A program made the translations under genes and the position numbers. From JBCCOW01 sp039025855 (lineage in GTDB: Bacteria; Planctomycetota; Phycisphaerae; Phycisphaerales; Phycisphaeraceae): DNA of 64,000 nucleotides. Location of the stretch: contig JBCCNL010000003.1 in NCBI GenBank assembly GCA_039025855.1, positions 62,001 to 126,000 on the forward strand, written 5' to 3'. The notes under the pieces were generated by a model that saw only the letters and a list, made by a program, of their open reading frames with translations, had not been told where the DNA came from and made no database searches. This document shows, piece by piece, positions 51,802 through 60,197 of this stretch; the first letter of the stretch is position 1; each line of letters begins with the position of its first letter.

Positions 51802-52452
51802 TTGACCGACGACGCAGCGCAGTTGACCGAGACCCTGCGGGCGGCGGCGGGCGGCGATGCGGCGGCGTGGCGGGCGGTGGTGGGTGCGTACAGCGGCCGG
51901 GTGTTCGGGCTGTTGCTGCAGCGGTGCAAGGACCGGGAACTCGCGGAGGAGCTGACGCAGGACACGTTCGTGAAGCTGGTGATGCAGCTGCGGTCGGACG
52001 GGGGCTATGAGGAGCGGGGGCGGTTTGAGCCGTGGCTATTCCGGATCGCGATGAACAAGCTGCGGGACGAGATGCGGCGTCGGGGTCGGCAGGCGTCTTC
52101 GATGGACATGAGCCCGGGGGCGGCGCGGGATGAGTCTGCGTCGGGTTGGGCGTCAGCACAGAGCGGGGGGCGGGTTGAGGGTTATGGGCCAAGAGCGTCG
52201 GCGGACCCGTCGGAGATCGTGGAGGGCCGGGAGGATGTGCAGCAGCTGCGGGCGGCGATCGCGGAGCTCCCGGAGGCGGACCAGGAGGTGTTGGCGATGC
52301 GGCACACGGCCGGGCTGAGTTTTGCGGAGATCGCCGAGACGCTGGGACAGCCGCTGGGGACGGTGCTGGCGCGGGCTCACCGGGCGGTCGGTAAGCTTCG
52401 GAAGCTGATGGAGGCCGGGGCGTCGGAGGCGTCGGCGGGGGGCCGGACGTAG
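51802..52452 (+). CDS. ECF-type RNA polymerase sigma factor
   Basis: 216 residues from TTG 51802 (AAAGGGA upstream). The sigma-2 region includes RCKDRELAEELTQDTFVKLV and FRIAMNKLRDEMRRRGRQA. Region 4 includes LPEADQEVLAMRHTAGLSFA and LGQPLGTVLARAHRAVGKLR. The linker between them is long and Gly/Ser-rich. TTAGACT lies about 85 bp upstream, so this gene has a leader. The next two genes look like its anti-sigma factor and a target. Confidence 0.93.
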   Translation: MTDDAAQLTETLRAAAGGDAAAWRAVVGAYSGRVFGLLLQRCKDRELAEELTQDTFVKLVMQLRSDGGYEERGRFEPWLFRIAMNKLRDEMRRRGRQASSMDMSPGAARDESASGWASAQSGGRVEGYGPRASADPSEIVEGREDVQQLRAAIAELPEADQEVLAMRHTAGLSFAEIAETLGQPLGTVLARAHRAVGKLRKLMEAGASEASAGGRT

Positions 52453-52524
52453 GGTTGTTTTTGGGGTGAATCTTGGGTGGATCGGTGTGAAACAAATCCG
52501 GTTCTGACGCGTTGAACCATTGTC

Positions 52525-53229
52525 ATGAGCGATACGAAGGGACATTTCGAGTCAAACGACCCGCTGACAGAGGCTCTGGATCAAGCCCTCGGTACGGACG
52601 ACAGCGGGCTGTCCGCGTCGGCGTCGCAGCGCCTGATGGAGCTGACCGATCCTGGGATGACCGCCCGCCTGGACGCGGCGTTGTCGGCCGAGGGTTTGCC
52701 CGCGGGTCTCGAAGACCGGCTGGTGGGACTGCTTGACGGCACTTCCGAAGAGCCAGCCGCAGCGGACGCGGTGGGTGTGGTGGGGGTGGTGGGTCGGATC
52801 GCACCGGCCGGCGGGTCGTGGTGGCGGGCGGCGGCGATGATCGGGGTCGTGGGCGGCCTGGTCGGGCTATTGGTCTTCGGCTGGTCGACGCGAGACGAAG
52901 GGACAGGCCCGGAGGTCGTCGTCAAGACGCCGCCTGGTGCTAATCCCATCGACGGCGTGGAAGGGTTGGCGGTCGAGCCCGAGGTTGAGTTGGCGCTGAG
53001 CGAAGAGCTGGAAGCCCTCAACGGCTGGCTGAGCTCGGAGGCATCGTCGAGCGAGGGGGCGTTGGATCGGCAGCTGAGCGTATTCGCGGTGCGGCTGGCG
53101 TCGGTGGACCCGGTGGCGTCGTCAGCCCCGCTGTCGCCGGACGAGGTGGCGGAGGCGGCAGCGGGTGACGTGGAGCTGCAGGACGACCTGGACCTGCTCG
53201 AGGCGTACAACGAGGAGTGGGTGTTTTGA
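52525..53229 (+). CDS. Putative anti-sigma factor (membrane)
   Basis: 234 residues. The N-terminal 75 residues are acidic and helical (QRLMELTDPGMTARLDAALS), then one span (WRAAAMIGVVGGLVGLLVFG) and an acidic periplasmic domain of about 110 residues. No zinc HxxxCxxC anti-sigma motif is present. The role is inferred from position directly after an ECF sigma gene. Confidence 0.6.
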   Translation: MSDTKGHFESNDPLTEALDQALGTDDSGLSASASQRLMELTDPGMTARLDAALSAEGLPAGLEDRLVGLLDGTSEEPAAADAVGVVGVVGRIAPAGGSWWRAAAMIGVVGGLVGLLVFGWSTRDEGTGPEVVVKTPPGANPIDGVEGLAVEPEVELALSEELEALNGWLSSEASSSEGALDRQLSVFAVRLASVDPVASSAPLSPDEVAEAAAGDVELQDDLDLLEAYNEEWVF

Positions 53230-54047
53230 GTCGATGGGTTGGGCATCCCGGGATGGGGGTGTGGATCATCGTGGTTGTGGGCCTGTGCGTGTTGGGGTTC
53301 ACGTGTCAGTCGTGGGCTGAGTCAGCGGCGACGCAGCCGGCAGATGGGCAGGCAGATCGGCCCCAAGCGGCGGAACGGGATCGTGCTCCGCGTGATCGTT
53401 CCGGCCCACCCGGCCCACGCCATGAACGTCCGGGCCCGCCGGGGCATCATGGAGAGCGTCCGCCGCATGACAGGGGTGATGGACCGCCTGAACGTCGGCG
53501 GGGTGAGCCCAAGAGCAACTGGTCGGCGAAGGACCTGGAACGGGCGGAGGGCGTGGTGCGGGCGTTCTACCCGCGGATTGCCAACCGGTTCGCGGCACTG
53601 CGGGAGCGTGACCCGGCGGCGGCGGGGCGACTGCTCGACGAGCGGTTCCCGTTAGTGATCCGGCTGATGAAACAGCAGCAGCGCGACCCCGAGATGTTCC
53701 GGCTGCGGGTGTCCGAGGCGCGTCTGTTGCGGGAGGCGATGCAGCTGCGTTGGCGGTACGGCAAAGCCGAGGATGAGGCGGCCAAGGAGAAACTCGCTGC
53801 GGCGATCAAGGCGAAGCTGGGCGAGGCGTTCGACGTGCGTCAGGCGATGCGGCAGCTTGAGCTCGAAGCGCTGGCCGAGCGGTTGGCGGCGCTGCGGGCG
53901 GAGCAGGACGAAGCGGTGGCGCGGCGTGACGCGATCATCGCCGAGCGGTTTGACCGGATGCTTCAGACTGCTTCCGGGCGGCCGGGGCCCTCGGCGTCGC
54001 GTGATGATTCCAAGCCCGCAACGCCCGAGGCTGACGCGACCCCGTAG
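53226..54047 (+). CDS. Periplasmic Spy/CpxP-like helical protein
   Basis: About 273 residues from TTG 53226, which overlaps the previous stop by 4 bp (TTGA) and has GAGGAG upstream. The signal peptide is WIIVVVGLCVLGFTCQSWAE. A Pro/Gly/Arg/His-rich linker follows (GPPGPRHERPGPPGHHGERP, possibly metal-binding His), then a helical domain (LDERFPLVIRLMKQQQRDPE) like periplasmic heavy-metal or stress chaperones. It completes a sigma, anti-sigma and effector module. Confidence 0.65.
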   Translation: MSRWVGHPGMGVWIIVVVGLCVLGFTCQSWAESAATQPADGQADRPQAAERDRAPRDRSGPPGPRHERPGPPGHHGERPPHDRGDGPPERRRGEPKSNWSAKDLERAEGVVRAFYPRIANRFAALRERDPAAAGRLLDERFPLVIRLMKQQQRDPEMFRLRVSEARLLREAMQLRWRYGKAEDEAAKEKLAAAIKAKLGEAFDVRQAMRQLELEALAERLAALRAEQDEAVARRDAIIAERFDRMLQTASGRPGPSASRDDSKPATPEADATP

Positions 54048-54056
54048 TTACGCAGA

Positions 54057-54734
54057 TCACGCCGGTTGTTGTTGCACTTCCTCGGCCTCGTCAACAAGTC
54101 CGGCTTTCTCAAACGCGGCCCGTCGTCGACGGCACCCCTCACACCCCCCGCACGCCCGCCCGTCCGGCGGCACGCCGACCCCGACGCACGACCACGCCAG
54201 CGTCCAGTCTACCCCGAGCTGTGCCCCGACCTCCAGCACTTCCTGGTCGTTCATCTCCAGCAACGGCATCTCGATCCGCGGGGCCACCCGGTCCTCGAAC
54301 GGCTCCTCCGCCGCCAGCATCTGTTCCACCAGCACCGCCTGCTCGGTCGCCTTCGCCGCCATCTGGATATCCCCCTGCACCGAGACGGGCCAGACCACAC
54401 GCTGAGCACTCTGGAACTTCGCCTCGGCCATCGCCTCCATGAGCAGACGCGGCCAGACCAGCGTGGCCCGAGGTCGGCCGTCGGCGGTCTTGCCGTAGCT
54501 GTGCCCGTAGTGGTGGCGGACCGTCGGCTCGGTCAGTCGGGTGACGCCGTAGGCCTCGGCCTGTTTCCGCAGGTGTTCACGCCGACGCGGCGACGCCTCC
54601 CGGCCATCGACCAGGTGCAACATCGTGACGCGTACTGGTTCGCCGCCCGGCCCCCTCTCGTCCCGGAGCATCGCCAAAGCAACCAGGGACCGCAGCCCCC
54701 CTCCTGTCAGCAACATCGCATGTGGCTTAGCCAT
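54057..54734 (-). CDS. QueC-like (7-cyano-7-deazaguanine synthase family) protein with altered PP-loop
   Basis: About 225 residues from ATG 54734. The C-terminal zinc knuckle is clear: LAWSCVGVGVPPDGRACGGC followed by EGCRRRRAAFEKAG. The N-terminal ATP PP-loop, normally SGGxDS, reads TGGGLRSLVALAML, losing Ser and Asp. LPLLEMND and related blocks are kept. It could be a paralogue with another substrate or a non-catalytic homologue. Third positions are G-rich, opposite to most minus-strand genes. Confidence 0.75.
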   Translation of the reverse strand: MAKPHAMLLTGGGLRSLVALAMLRDERGPGGEPVRVTMLHLVDGREASPRRREHLRKQAEAYGVTRLTEPTVRHHYGHSYGKTADGRPRATLVWPRLLMEAMAEAKFQSAQRVVWPVSVQGDIQMAAKATEQAVLVEQMLAAEEPFEDRVAPRIEMPLLEMNDQEVLEVGAQLGVDWTLAWSCVGVGVPPDGRACGGCEGCRRRRAAFEKAGLVDEAEEVQQQPA

Positions 54735-54795
54735 AGCCGTGTTATCGGCCGTCCGGGCGTCGGAACGCCACACCCCGCACCGCGGGGCCCGGGCA

Positions 54796-54824
54796 TTGCA
54801 AGTGTGCCGGGGTTGGGATACACT
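54796..54824 (+). promoter_or_regulatory. Sigma70-type promoter of rpmA
   Basis: TTGCAA, a 17-bp spacer, TACACT. It is followed by a leader of about 85 nt before the ATG, unlike the leaderless genes. Confidence 0.6.
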
Positions 54825-54833
54825 TCTGGGCTC

Positions 54834-54852
54834 GCCAGACAGGGCGTCTGGC
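54834..54852 (+). promoter_or_regulatory. Hairpin in the rpmA leader
   Basis: GCCAGAC-AGGGC-GTCTGGC, a perfect 7-bp stem at the 5' end of the leader. Possible site of autoregulation or transcript stabilisation. Confidence 0.45.
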
Positions 54853-54911
54853 ACCCCCCGACCACCGATTCGCCGGCTCCAGCCCGGCACCAACACCCCA
54901 CGAGGTGCATC

Positions 54912-55175
54912 ATGGCCCACAAAAAAGGACAGGGCTCGACCAAGAACGGCCGCGACTCCAACCCCCAGTACCGCGGCATCAAGCTCTACGGCGGTCAGAC
55001 CGCCAAGGCCGGCTCCATCATCGTCCGCCAGTGCGGCACCAAGTTCAAGCCCGGCTTCAACGTCGGCCACGGCAAAGATGACACCCTCTTCGCCCTCACG
55101 CCTGGTACCGTTGAGTTCCAGGGCCGTCGAGTGCACATCCGCGAAGCCACCCCGGAAGCGGCCGCCGCCGGCTGA
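54912..55175 (+). CDS. rpmA: 50S ribosomal protein L27
   Basis: Ribosomal protein near the peptidyl-transferase centre. 87 residues. MAHKKGQGSTKNGRDSNPQY is the conserved start (no cleavable extension), and GSIIVRQCGTKFKPGFNVGH the core. GAGGTG precedes the ATG. rplU is not upstream, and obg lies 7.4 kb away, so the usual rplU-rpmA-obg cluster is broken up. Confidence 0.97.
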   Translation: MAHKKGQGSTKNGRDSNPQYRGIKLYGGQTAKAGSIIVRQCGTKFKPGFNVGHGKDDTLFALTPGTVEFQGRRVHIREATPEAAAAG

Positions 55176-55227
55176 TCCGATACCGGCTTCCTTCAACAAT
55201 AAGAATCCTTCAGAGCATCACCGCCAG

Positions 55228-55254
55228 ACCCTCGCTCACGCGGGGGTTTTTGCA
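55228..55254 (+). terminator. Rho-independent terminator of rpmA
   Basis: CCCTCGC, short loop, GCGGGGG (one G-T pair), then five T. Confidence 0.8.
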
Positions 55255-55259
55255 TGGGT

Positions 55260-56243
55260 TTACTCCGACTCTTCGTCCCGCCGCCGCCGCCAGACAAGCA
55301 GCCCGCCCATCGCCAGCAGGCCCAGCGACGCCGGCTCGGGGATGGCCTGCTGGACCAGGACGATGTCGCCCAATCGGGGCCGGAAGAAGGATCCTTCGTT
55401 GCGACGCTGGAAGTCCACGCTGAAAGTGGAGCCGTCGGAGAGGGTGCCGGAGAGCTCGCCGAAGAACGGGTCGATGGTGCCGAAGTCGGCGGGGCTGCCG
55501 TTGATCTGGAACTCGGGGCCGAAGAGAGTGATCTCGGAGTTGCCGCCGCTGCGTATGCGGGTGCCGAGTTCGCCGCCGAAGATATCGATCGTTGCGTTGC
55601 CGCTGGCTTCGATGTCCGCGGAGATCGACCCGCCTCGAACGGTGACCGATGCCTCGTCAAGCGCTTCAAGGTCATTGCTGATGGTCCCGCCGGTGATGAA
55701 GCCGGTTGCGTTATCGTCGACCGTGAGGTTGTTCGAAACCGTGCCGCCCCTGAAGGTCAGTGAGCTGTTGTCGAAGGCTTCGAGGTCTTCAAGGATTTCG
55801 CCACCGGTGACGTTCAGCGTCCCGGAGTCGTAGATCTCCAGGTCGTCGGTGATGGTCCCGCCGGTGACGGTCAGCCGGGACGTGCCGAATCCGAGGACGT
55901 CGCCGTCGTCCGGGTCGGTCCCGATCAGGCCGCCGTTGATCGTGAGGGAGGTGTTGTTCAGGGCGGTGACGTCTTGGAAGAAGCGGCCGCCGTTGACCAC
56001 GACCGACGAATTGCCGAGGACGAAGACCGAGTCGCCGACCGAGTCCGCCTGGGTGATGTTGGCGTCCGTCCCAAAGATGACGGTCGTCGGCTGCCCGCCG
56101 AGGCTGTCGCGGACTTCAATAAAGTCATTGAAGGTCTCATTGATCACGCTCGTGCCGCCGTCGCTGAAGGTGGCGGCGACTGCAGGGAGGGAGGCGGCGA
56201 GGGCGAGGCCGCCGCAGGCGGTCAGGGTCTTCGGAGGGGTCAC
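55260..56243 (-). CDS. PEP-CTERM protein with 19-residue beta-helix repeats
   Basis: 327 residues from GTG 56243 (AGGAG upstream). Signal peptide, then residues 85-241 built of 19-residue units beginning GG, such as GGTITDDLEIYDSGTLNVT and GGTISNDLEALDEASVTVR; one unit is 24 long. This fits a right-handed beta-helix or pentapeptide-like stack. The tail is IPEPASLGLLAMGGLLVW then an Arg run, the sorting signal cut by an exosortase/archaeosortase-type enzyme not in this window. Last gene of the cluster. Confidence 0.85.
   Translation of the reverse strand: MTPPKTLTACGGLALAASLPAVAATFSDGGTSVINETFNDFIEVRDSLGGQPTTVIFGTDANITQADSVGDSVFVLGNSSVVVNGGRFFQDVTALNNTSLTINGGLIGTDPDDGDVLGFGTSRLTVTGGTITDDLEIYDSGTLNVTGGEILEDLEAFDNSSLTFRGGTVSNNLTVDDNATGFITGGTISNDLEALDEASVTVRGGSISADIEASGNATIDIFGGELGTRIRSGGNSEITLFGPEFQINGSPADFGTIDPFFGELSGTLSDGSTFSVDFQRRNEGSFFRPRLGDIVLVQQAIPEPASLGLLAMGGLLVWRRRRDEESE
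55521..55991 (-). repeat. 57-bp period repeats in the beta-helix gene
   Basis: Units start at residues 85, 104, 128, 147, 166, 185, 204 and 223 of the protein. At DNA level the copies are diverged, so this is protein-level periodicity. Confidence 0.75.
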
Positions 56244-56329
56244 GGGCGAACTCCTGGGTGATTGGGTGGAAGGCTGGGCGGAAACAGGGTGTGTGTTGGC
56301 GTGAGGTGTCGGACGGAACGGCCGTCGCC

Positions 56330-57862
56330 TTAAAGCCGGCTTTTGGCGGGGCTGTTCTCGGGGTCTCGATCGGGGCGGCGCCGCAGCAGCAGCCCACCGC
56401 CCAGTGCGAGCAGGGCCAGGGCTGCGGGCTCGGGGATGATGACGGTGGCGGTGAGGGCGAGGTCGCCGCCGCCGAGGTCGTCGTCGTAGTCGATCAGGAA
56501 CAGCAGCCCGTTCCGGGTGATCACGCTGTTGTCGGGGAGGTCCTGGAAGCCCTGGCCGGGGACATCGAACCGGAGCGTGTCGTAGTCGATAAGCACGAAC
56601 TTATCGCCGAGGTCGAGCGTCGCCTCCGAATCGACCTGGAGGTCGAAGAGAGCGGTTCCCACGCCAAAACGGAGTTCGGTGGCGAAGATCGTGCCCGAGT
56701 CGATCAGGCCGGTGCCGTCGTCGCCGATGCGGAAGATGACCTGGGCGAGGTTGTCGCCTTGACCCAGGCGCAGGCCCGAGCCGTTCGCGGTGAGGGTGGC
56801 GCCGCGGCCGATGTCGATGATGCCGTTGCTGCCTGAGCCGATCCAGCCGACGCTGACGTTGCTGTTGCCCACGGCGGTGGTGTCTGCCCCGGTGAGGACG
56901 AGCCTGCCGATGCCGCCGTTGCGGCCGACCTGTAGGTTGCCGGTGGCGACGAGCGTGCCGCCGCTCTCGACGGTGGCCTGGTGGTTGCCGTCGAAGCCGA
57001 GCTGATAGTTCCGCGTCGTCAGGGTCCCGCCATCGCTCACGCGGATCGTGGACGAGCCCGAGCCGGTCTGCTGGAGCTGTCGGGAGGCGTCGAACAGGCT
57101 GTTGGTGCCGCGGACGGTGATGGAAGCGGGGTTGGCGTCGGAGCTGCGGATGAACACGTCGTCAGCGAGGAACCGGCCGCCGCTCTCGATGTTGACGATC
57201 GCCTTGCCCTTCTGGCCGTTGGTGTCCTCGCCGATGAAGACGTCGCCGTCGGTATTGGAGGGGGTGGCGCTGGCGTCGAAGGTGCCGCCGGTGCGTACGG
57301 TGAGCTCGGCGGTGGTGCCGGGGACGCCGCCGAGGTACGTAGCATCGTCGTTCTGCGTCAGGGTGATGAGCAGGGCGTTGTTCTCTACAACGACGGGCCC
57401 GTTGCGGAGCTCGAAGTCGAGGTTACCGCCGGCGAACAAGGAGTCGGTGCCGGAGACGATCAGCCCGCCGCTCACAGGAGCGGTGGTATCGACAATGGTC
57501 CGGCCCGTCACATCGACCCCCGCGCCGTCGAGAACCTGCAGAAAAGCGTTGCCGCCGTTGCCCCCAACGATCAGATTGGCGGTGACCTGCATCCGCGTCT
57601 GCGATCCCGTGACGGTGGCGAACGCGATGCCGCCGTCTTCGGCGAGGGTCACGGCGACGTCGTTTTGGCCCGTGGCGGCTTGGCTGGCGGAGTTGTATAG
57701 AACGCCGTCGTCGATCAACAGCGTGCCGAAGCCTGTGGGGCCATATGCGATCCGGTTCTGAAACACGGTGACCTGGCCGGTCTCTTCGATGTCGGCGTGG
57801 GCATAATGGGTCACAACAGCGGTCAGGCTGATCGCAACGGCGAGGGTTTGACAGGCTTTCAT
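56330..57862 (-). CDS. PEP-CTERM protein, beta-helix/autotransporter-like
   Basis: 510 residues. Signal peptide (TLAVAISLTAVVTHYAHADI), then Gly/Asn/Thr-rich beta-solenoid sequence (GNGGNAFLQVLDGAGVDVTG, AGGNLDFELRNGPVVVENNA, QVGRNGGIGRLVLTGADTTA) typical of surface beta-helices. The tail is IPEPAALALLALGGGLLL with Arg run and a short acidic end. GGAG lies before the ATG. Probably exported and matrix-anchored. Confidence 0.85.
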   Translation of the reverse strand: MKACQTLAVAISLTAVVTHYAHADIEETGQVTVFQNRIAYGPTGFGTLLIDDGVLYNSASQAATGQNDVAVTLAEDGGIAFATVTGSQTRMQVTANLIVGGNGGNAFLQVLDGAGVDVTGRTIVDTTAPVSGGLIVSGTDSLFAGGNLDFELRNGPVVVENNALLITLTQNDDATYLGGVPGTTAELTVRTGGTFDASATPSNTDGDVFIGEDTNGQKGKAIVNIESGGRFLADDVFIRSSDANPASITVRGTNSLFDASRQLQQTGSGSSTIRVSDGGTLTTRNYQLGFDGNHQATVESGGTLVATGNLQVGRNGGIGRLVLTGADTTAVGNSNVSVGWIGSGSNGIIDIGRGATLTANGSGLRLGQGDNLAQVIFRIGDDGTGLIDSGTIFATELRFGVGTALFDLQVDSEATLDLGDKFVLIDYDTLRFDVPGQGFQDLPDNSVITRNGLLFLIDYDDDLGGGDLALTATVIIPEPAALALLALGGGLLLRRRPDRDPENSPAKSRL

Positions 57863-57937
57863 GCTGAGTGTCTCTCCAGGTCCTTGGGGTGGGCAGGCGG
57901 CCCGGGGGTGGGTGAGGTGGGGTGGGTGGGTGGGGTT

Positions 57938-58600
57938 CTAAGCGGTGGTCGTGCGGTTGTCGGTTGGCGATGCGGGTGGTCGGCGACGTAACGTCACGAG
58001 CAGTCCACCGAGTCCGAGCAGCGCGAGGCTGGTGGGTTCGGGGACGAGGGTCAGCGACGTGATGGTGTAGACCGCGGGGTTAATAAATGCCCCCGAGTCT
58101 CCCTCGCCCTGGAAGTAGCGAAAGCGGATCGTGTTCTCGTCGAAGTCGTCGAAGTTGATCGCCGACGGGAGCGACACGTCAGAGAAGACCATCTCGCTGC
58201 TGTCGACGAGTTCGAAGTCGATGAGGTCGTTGGGATAGAGCTGCGTCAGCATCACCTCGTCCTGGAGGGCGAAGCCGATATCGTTGCTTACGAACAGGCC
58301 GGGCGACGGGTTGGGGAGGTCCGGAAACTGGTCGAACAGGAGCTGGCCGGTCAGGTACTCCTCTTGCCGGCTCGAGCCGACTCCGAAGCGTCCGGCGTCG
58401 GGGTCGTAGGCGAAGGTGCCGGTGAGGGTGGTGATGTTGTTGTCGAGCAGTCGCTCGGCGATGGAACCCGCAAGGACCGGCTCGCCGAGGCTGGCCGGGT
58501 CGAGCTCGGCCGTGAACGCGTAGACGAGTTCGTCGGCCTGCGCGACGCTGCCCAGCAGCGCAAGACCAGCTAGTGCAGACAAGGAAGGTTTGGGTTTCAT
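57938..58600 (-). CDS. PEP-CTERM protein
   Basis: 220 residues. Signal peptide ends near LALLGSVAQADE. Beta-rich domain with YAFTAELDPASLGEPVLAGS and FGVGSSRQEEYLTGQLLF. Tail VPEPTSLALLGLGGLLVTLR. Its start overlaps the stop of the upstream PEP-CTERM gene by 4 bp (ATGA). Fold not identified. Confidence 0.82.
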   Translation of the reverse strand: MKPKPSLSALAGLALLGSVAQADELVYAFTAELDPASLGEPVLAGSIAERLLDNNITTLTGTFAYDPDAGRFGVGSSRQEEYLTGQLLFDQFPDLPNPSPGLFVSNDIGFALQDEVMLTQLYPNDLIDFELVDSSEMVFSDVSLPSAINFDDFDENTIRFRYFQGEGDSGAFINPAVYTITSLTLVPEPTSLALLGLGGLLVTLRRRPPASPTDNRTTTA

Positions 58601-59274
58601 TGATCGACTCCGATTGGATCCACGGGGCGTCTACGTCCAGAAACGAGCAGCCCGCCCAGAGCGAGCAGCGCGAGTGTGCCGGGCTCGGGGACGACGCGGG
58701 CGCTCGCCGCGGTGATGGTGGCGTTACTCGTAGGCCCGCTGAAGTTCAGCGCGACGCTCGTGGAGCTGTCGGTGCTGATCTGCCCGGAGAAATCGATCGG
58801 GCCGCCGATCTGCTCGGCCAGCGTTTGGCCGGCGCCCGTGTCTGTCACCACGAGCGAAGGGTCTAGTAGATCAAGCGCGTTGACGGTGAGCCCGACCAGG
58901 GCGCGGCCGGGTGCGATCTCGGCGAAGCCCGACGCGGCGAAGAACGAAAACGTCACGTCCGGATCATCCACATCCGGCGTGGTTGAAGTGGATCCGTTGC
59001 CGAAGCTGCCGCCCGCGGTGTCGTACGAGCCGTTGAGCAGGGTCAGCGACTGGAAGCTCGCGTTGCCGATGAAGTCGCCGTCGGTGGTGTCGGCGTCGCT
59101 GTCGGTCGCGTCGTAGTCGACGCTGAAGACCAGGCGGTACTCGCTATCGTTGAAGTCCGATTCGCCGGTGCCGATGATCCGAAAGTCGAGGGTGTGCTCG
59201 ATGAGCTGGGCGTTCGCGGGAGCGGCAGCGAGCAGAGCGAGCGGAGCGGCAAGGGTGTAGAGCGGTATTTTCAT
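58597..59274 (-). CDS. PEP-CTERM protein
   Basis: 225 residues. Signal peptide (YTLAAPLALLAAAPANAQLI), acidic beta-rich domain (VDYDATDSDADTTDGDFIGN) and tail VPEPGTLALLALGGLLVSGR. The Asp-rich stretch could bind calcium. Coupled to the next gene by a 4-bp overlap. Confidence 0.82.
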   Translation of the reverse strand: MKIPLYTLAAPLALLAAAPANAQLIEHTLDFRIIGTGESDFNDSEYRLVFSVDYDATDSDADTTDGDFIGNASFQSLTLLNGSYDTAGGSFGNGSTSTTPDVDDPDVTFSFFAASGFAEIAPGRALVGLTVNALDLLDPSLVVTDTGAGQTLAEQIGGPIDFSGQISTDSSTSVALNFSGPTSNATITAASARVVPEPGTLALLALGGLLVSGRRRPVDPIGVDQ

Positions 59275-59304
59275 GTTGAGCTTCTGTTTGAAGGTGCAGA
59301 GGGT

Positions 59305-60153
59305 TTAGCGGTGTCGCCGCCGCGTGACGAGCAGCCCGCCGAGGGCGAGCAGCGCGAGGCTGGTGGGCTCGGGGACGAGGAAGGTGGAGGTGATCGCGTT
59401 GGAGCCACCAGTCAATCCGGAGAAGTTGCCGATGCCGGTGTAGACGCCGGTGTCGATGTCAATCGAGCCAAAATCTTGGTCGCCGTTGAGGACGGCGTAG
59501 AGCACGCCGTCGGCGCCGAACTCCAGGCCGGCGTATTCGTCGCTGTCGCCGGTGAGATCGATCACGAACGTTGCGGCGCCCGTGGTTAGGTCGATGGTGT
59601 AGAGGGCACCGTCTCCGCCCCCGCCGTTGACGGCGTACATCGTGTTGCCGTCCCACGCGAGGCCGCTGATGGGATCGCTCAGGCCGGTGACGCCGATGGG
59701 CGTATAAACGCCGGTCAGCGGGTCGAGCGTGCCGATCTCCGAGCCGATCCCGCCTCCGCTCTGCGTGCCCGCGGCGTAGAGCGTGCCATTGACGAACTCC
59801 ATGCCCGTGATCGCGCTGGCGCCGACGGCTGATCCTGGGTAGCTCGCAGCAACCGTAGAGGTGAGCGCGCCGGTCACGGCGTCGATGACCTCGACGGCCC
59901 CGTTGTTGTTCTGCACCAGCACGAAGCTGTCGCCGATGAACTCGATCTCGGGGATGTTGAACGTCGGTGTCGTCGCGACGATGGTGCCGGTGCTGACGTC
60001 GCCGGTCTCGTCGAAGGCGACGATCGCGTCGGCGGAGCTGGCACCGCCCCAGGCCCAGAGTTCGGCGGGGCCTTGCTGGGCGTGGGTGGTAGGGGTGGCT
60101 AGCGCGAGGCTGGCGGCGGCGAGGAGGGCGGTGGTGTGGGCGGGGCGGATCAT
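59305..60153 (-). CDS. PEP-CTERM protein with beta-propeller-like repeats
   Basis: 282 residues from ATG 60153 (AAGGAG upstream); the longer open frame is in the neighbour's sequence. Repeats such as GMEFVNGTLYAAG, GLAWDGNTMYAVNG and GLEFGADGVLYAVLNG, each followed by a D-x-x-T-G turn, suggest a small propeller (DUF4394/YncE-like). Tail VPEPTSLALLALGGLLVTRR. Confidence 0.85.
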   Translation of the reverse strand: MIRPAHTTALLAAASLALATPTTHAQQGPAELWAWGGASSADAIVAFDETGDVSTGTIVATTPTFNIPEIEFIGDSFVLVQNNNGAVEVIDAVTGALTSTVAASYPGSAVGASAITGMEFVNGTLYAAGTQSGGGIGSEIGTLDPLTGVYTPIGVTGLSDPISGLAWDGNTMYAVNGGGGDGALYTIDLTTGAATFVIDLTGDSDEYAGLEFGADGVLYAVLNGDQDFGSIDIDTGVYTGIGNFSGLTGGSNAITSTFLVPEPTSLALLALGGLLVTRRRHR

Positions 60154-60197
60154 GGTGGGGACTCCTTGTGGGCGTGGTGGGGGGTGTGAGGTTGGGT

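Noticed and set aside
55521..55991. Regular repeats as a CRISPR array
   Set aside because: Periodicity is at protein level, inside an open frame with signal peptide and PEP-CTERM tail; DNA copies are not identical.
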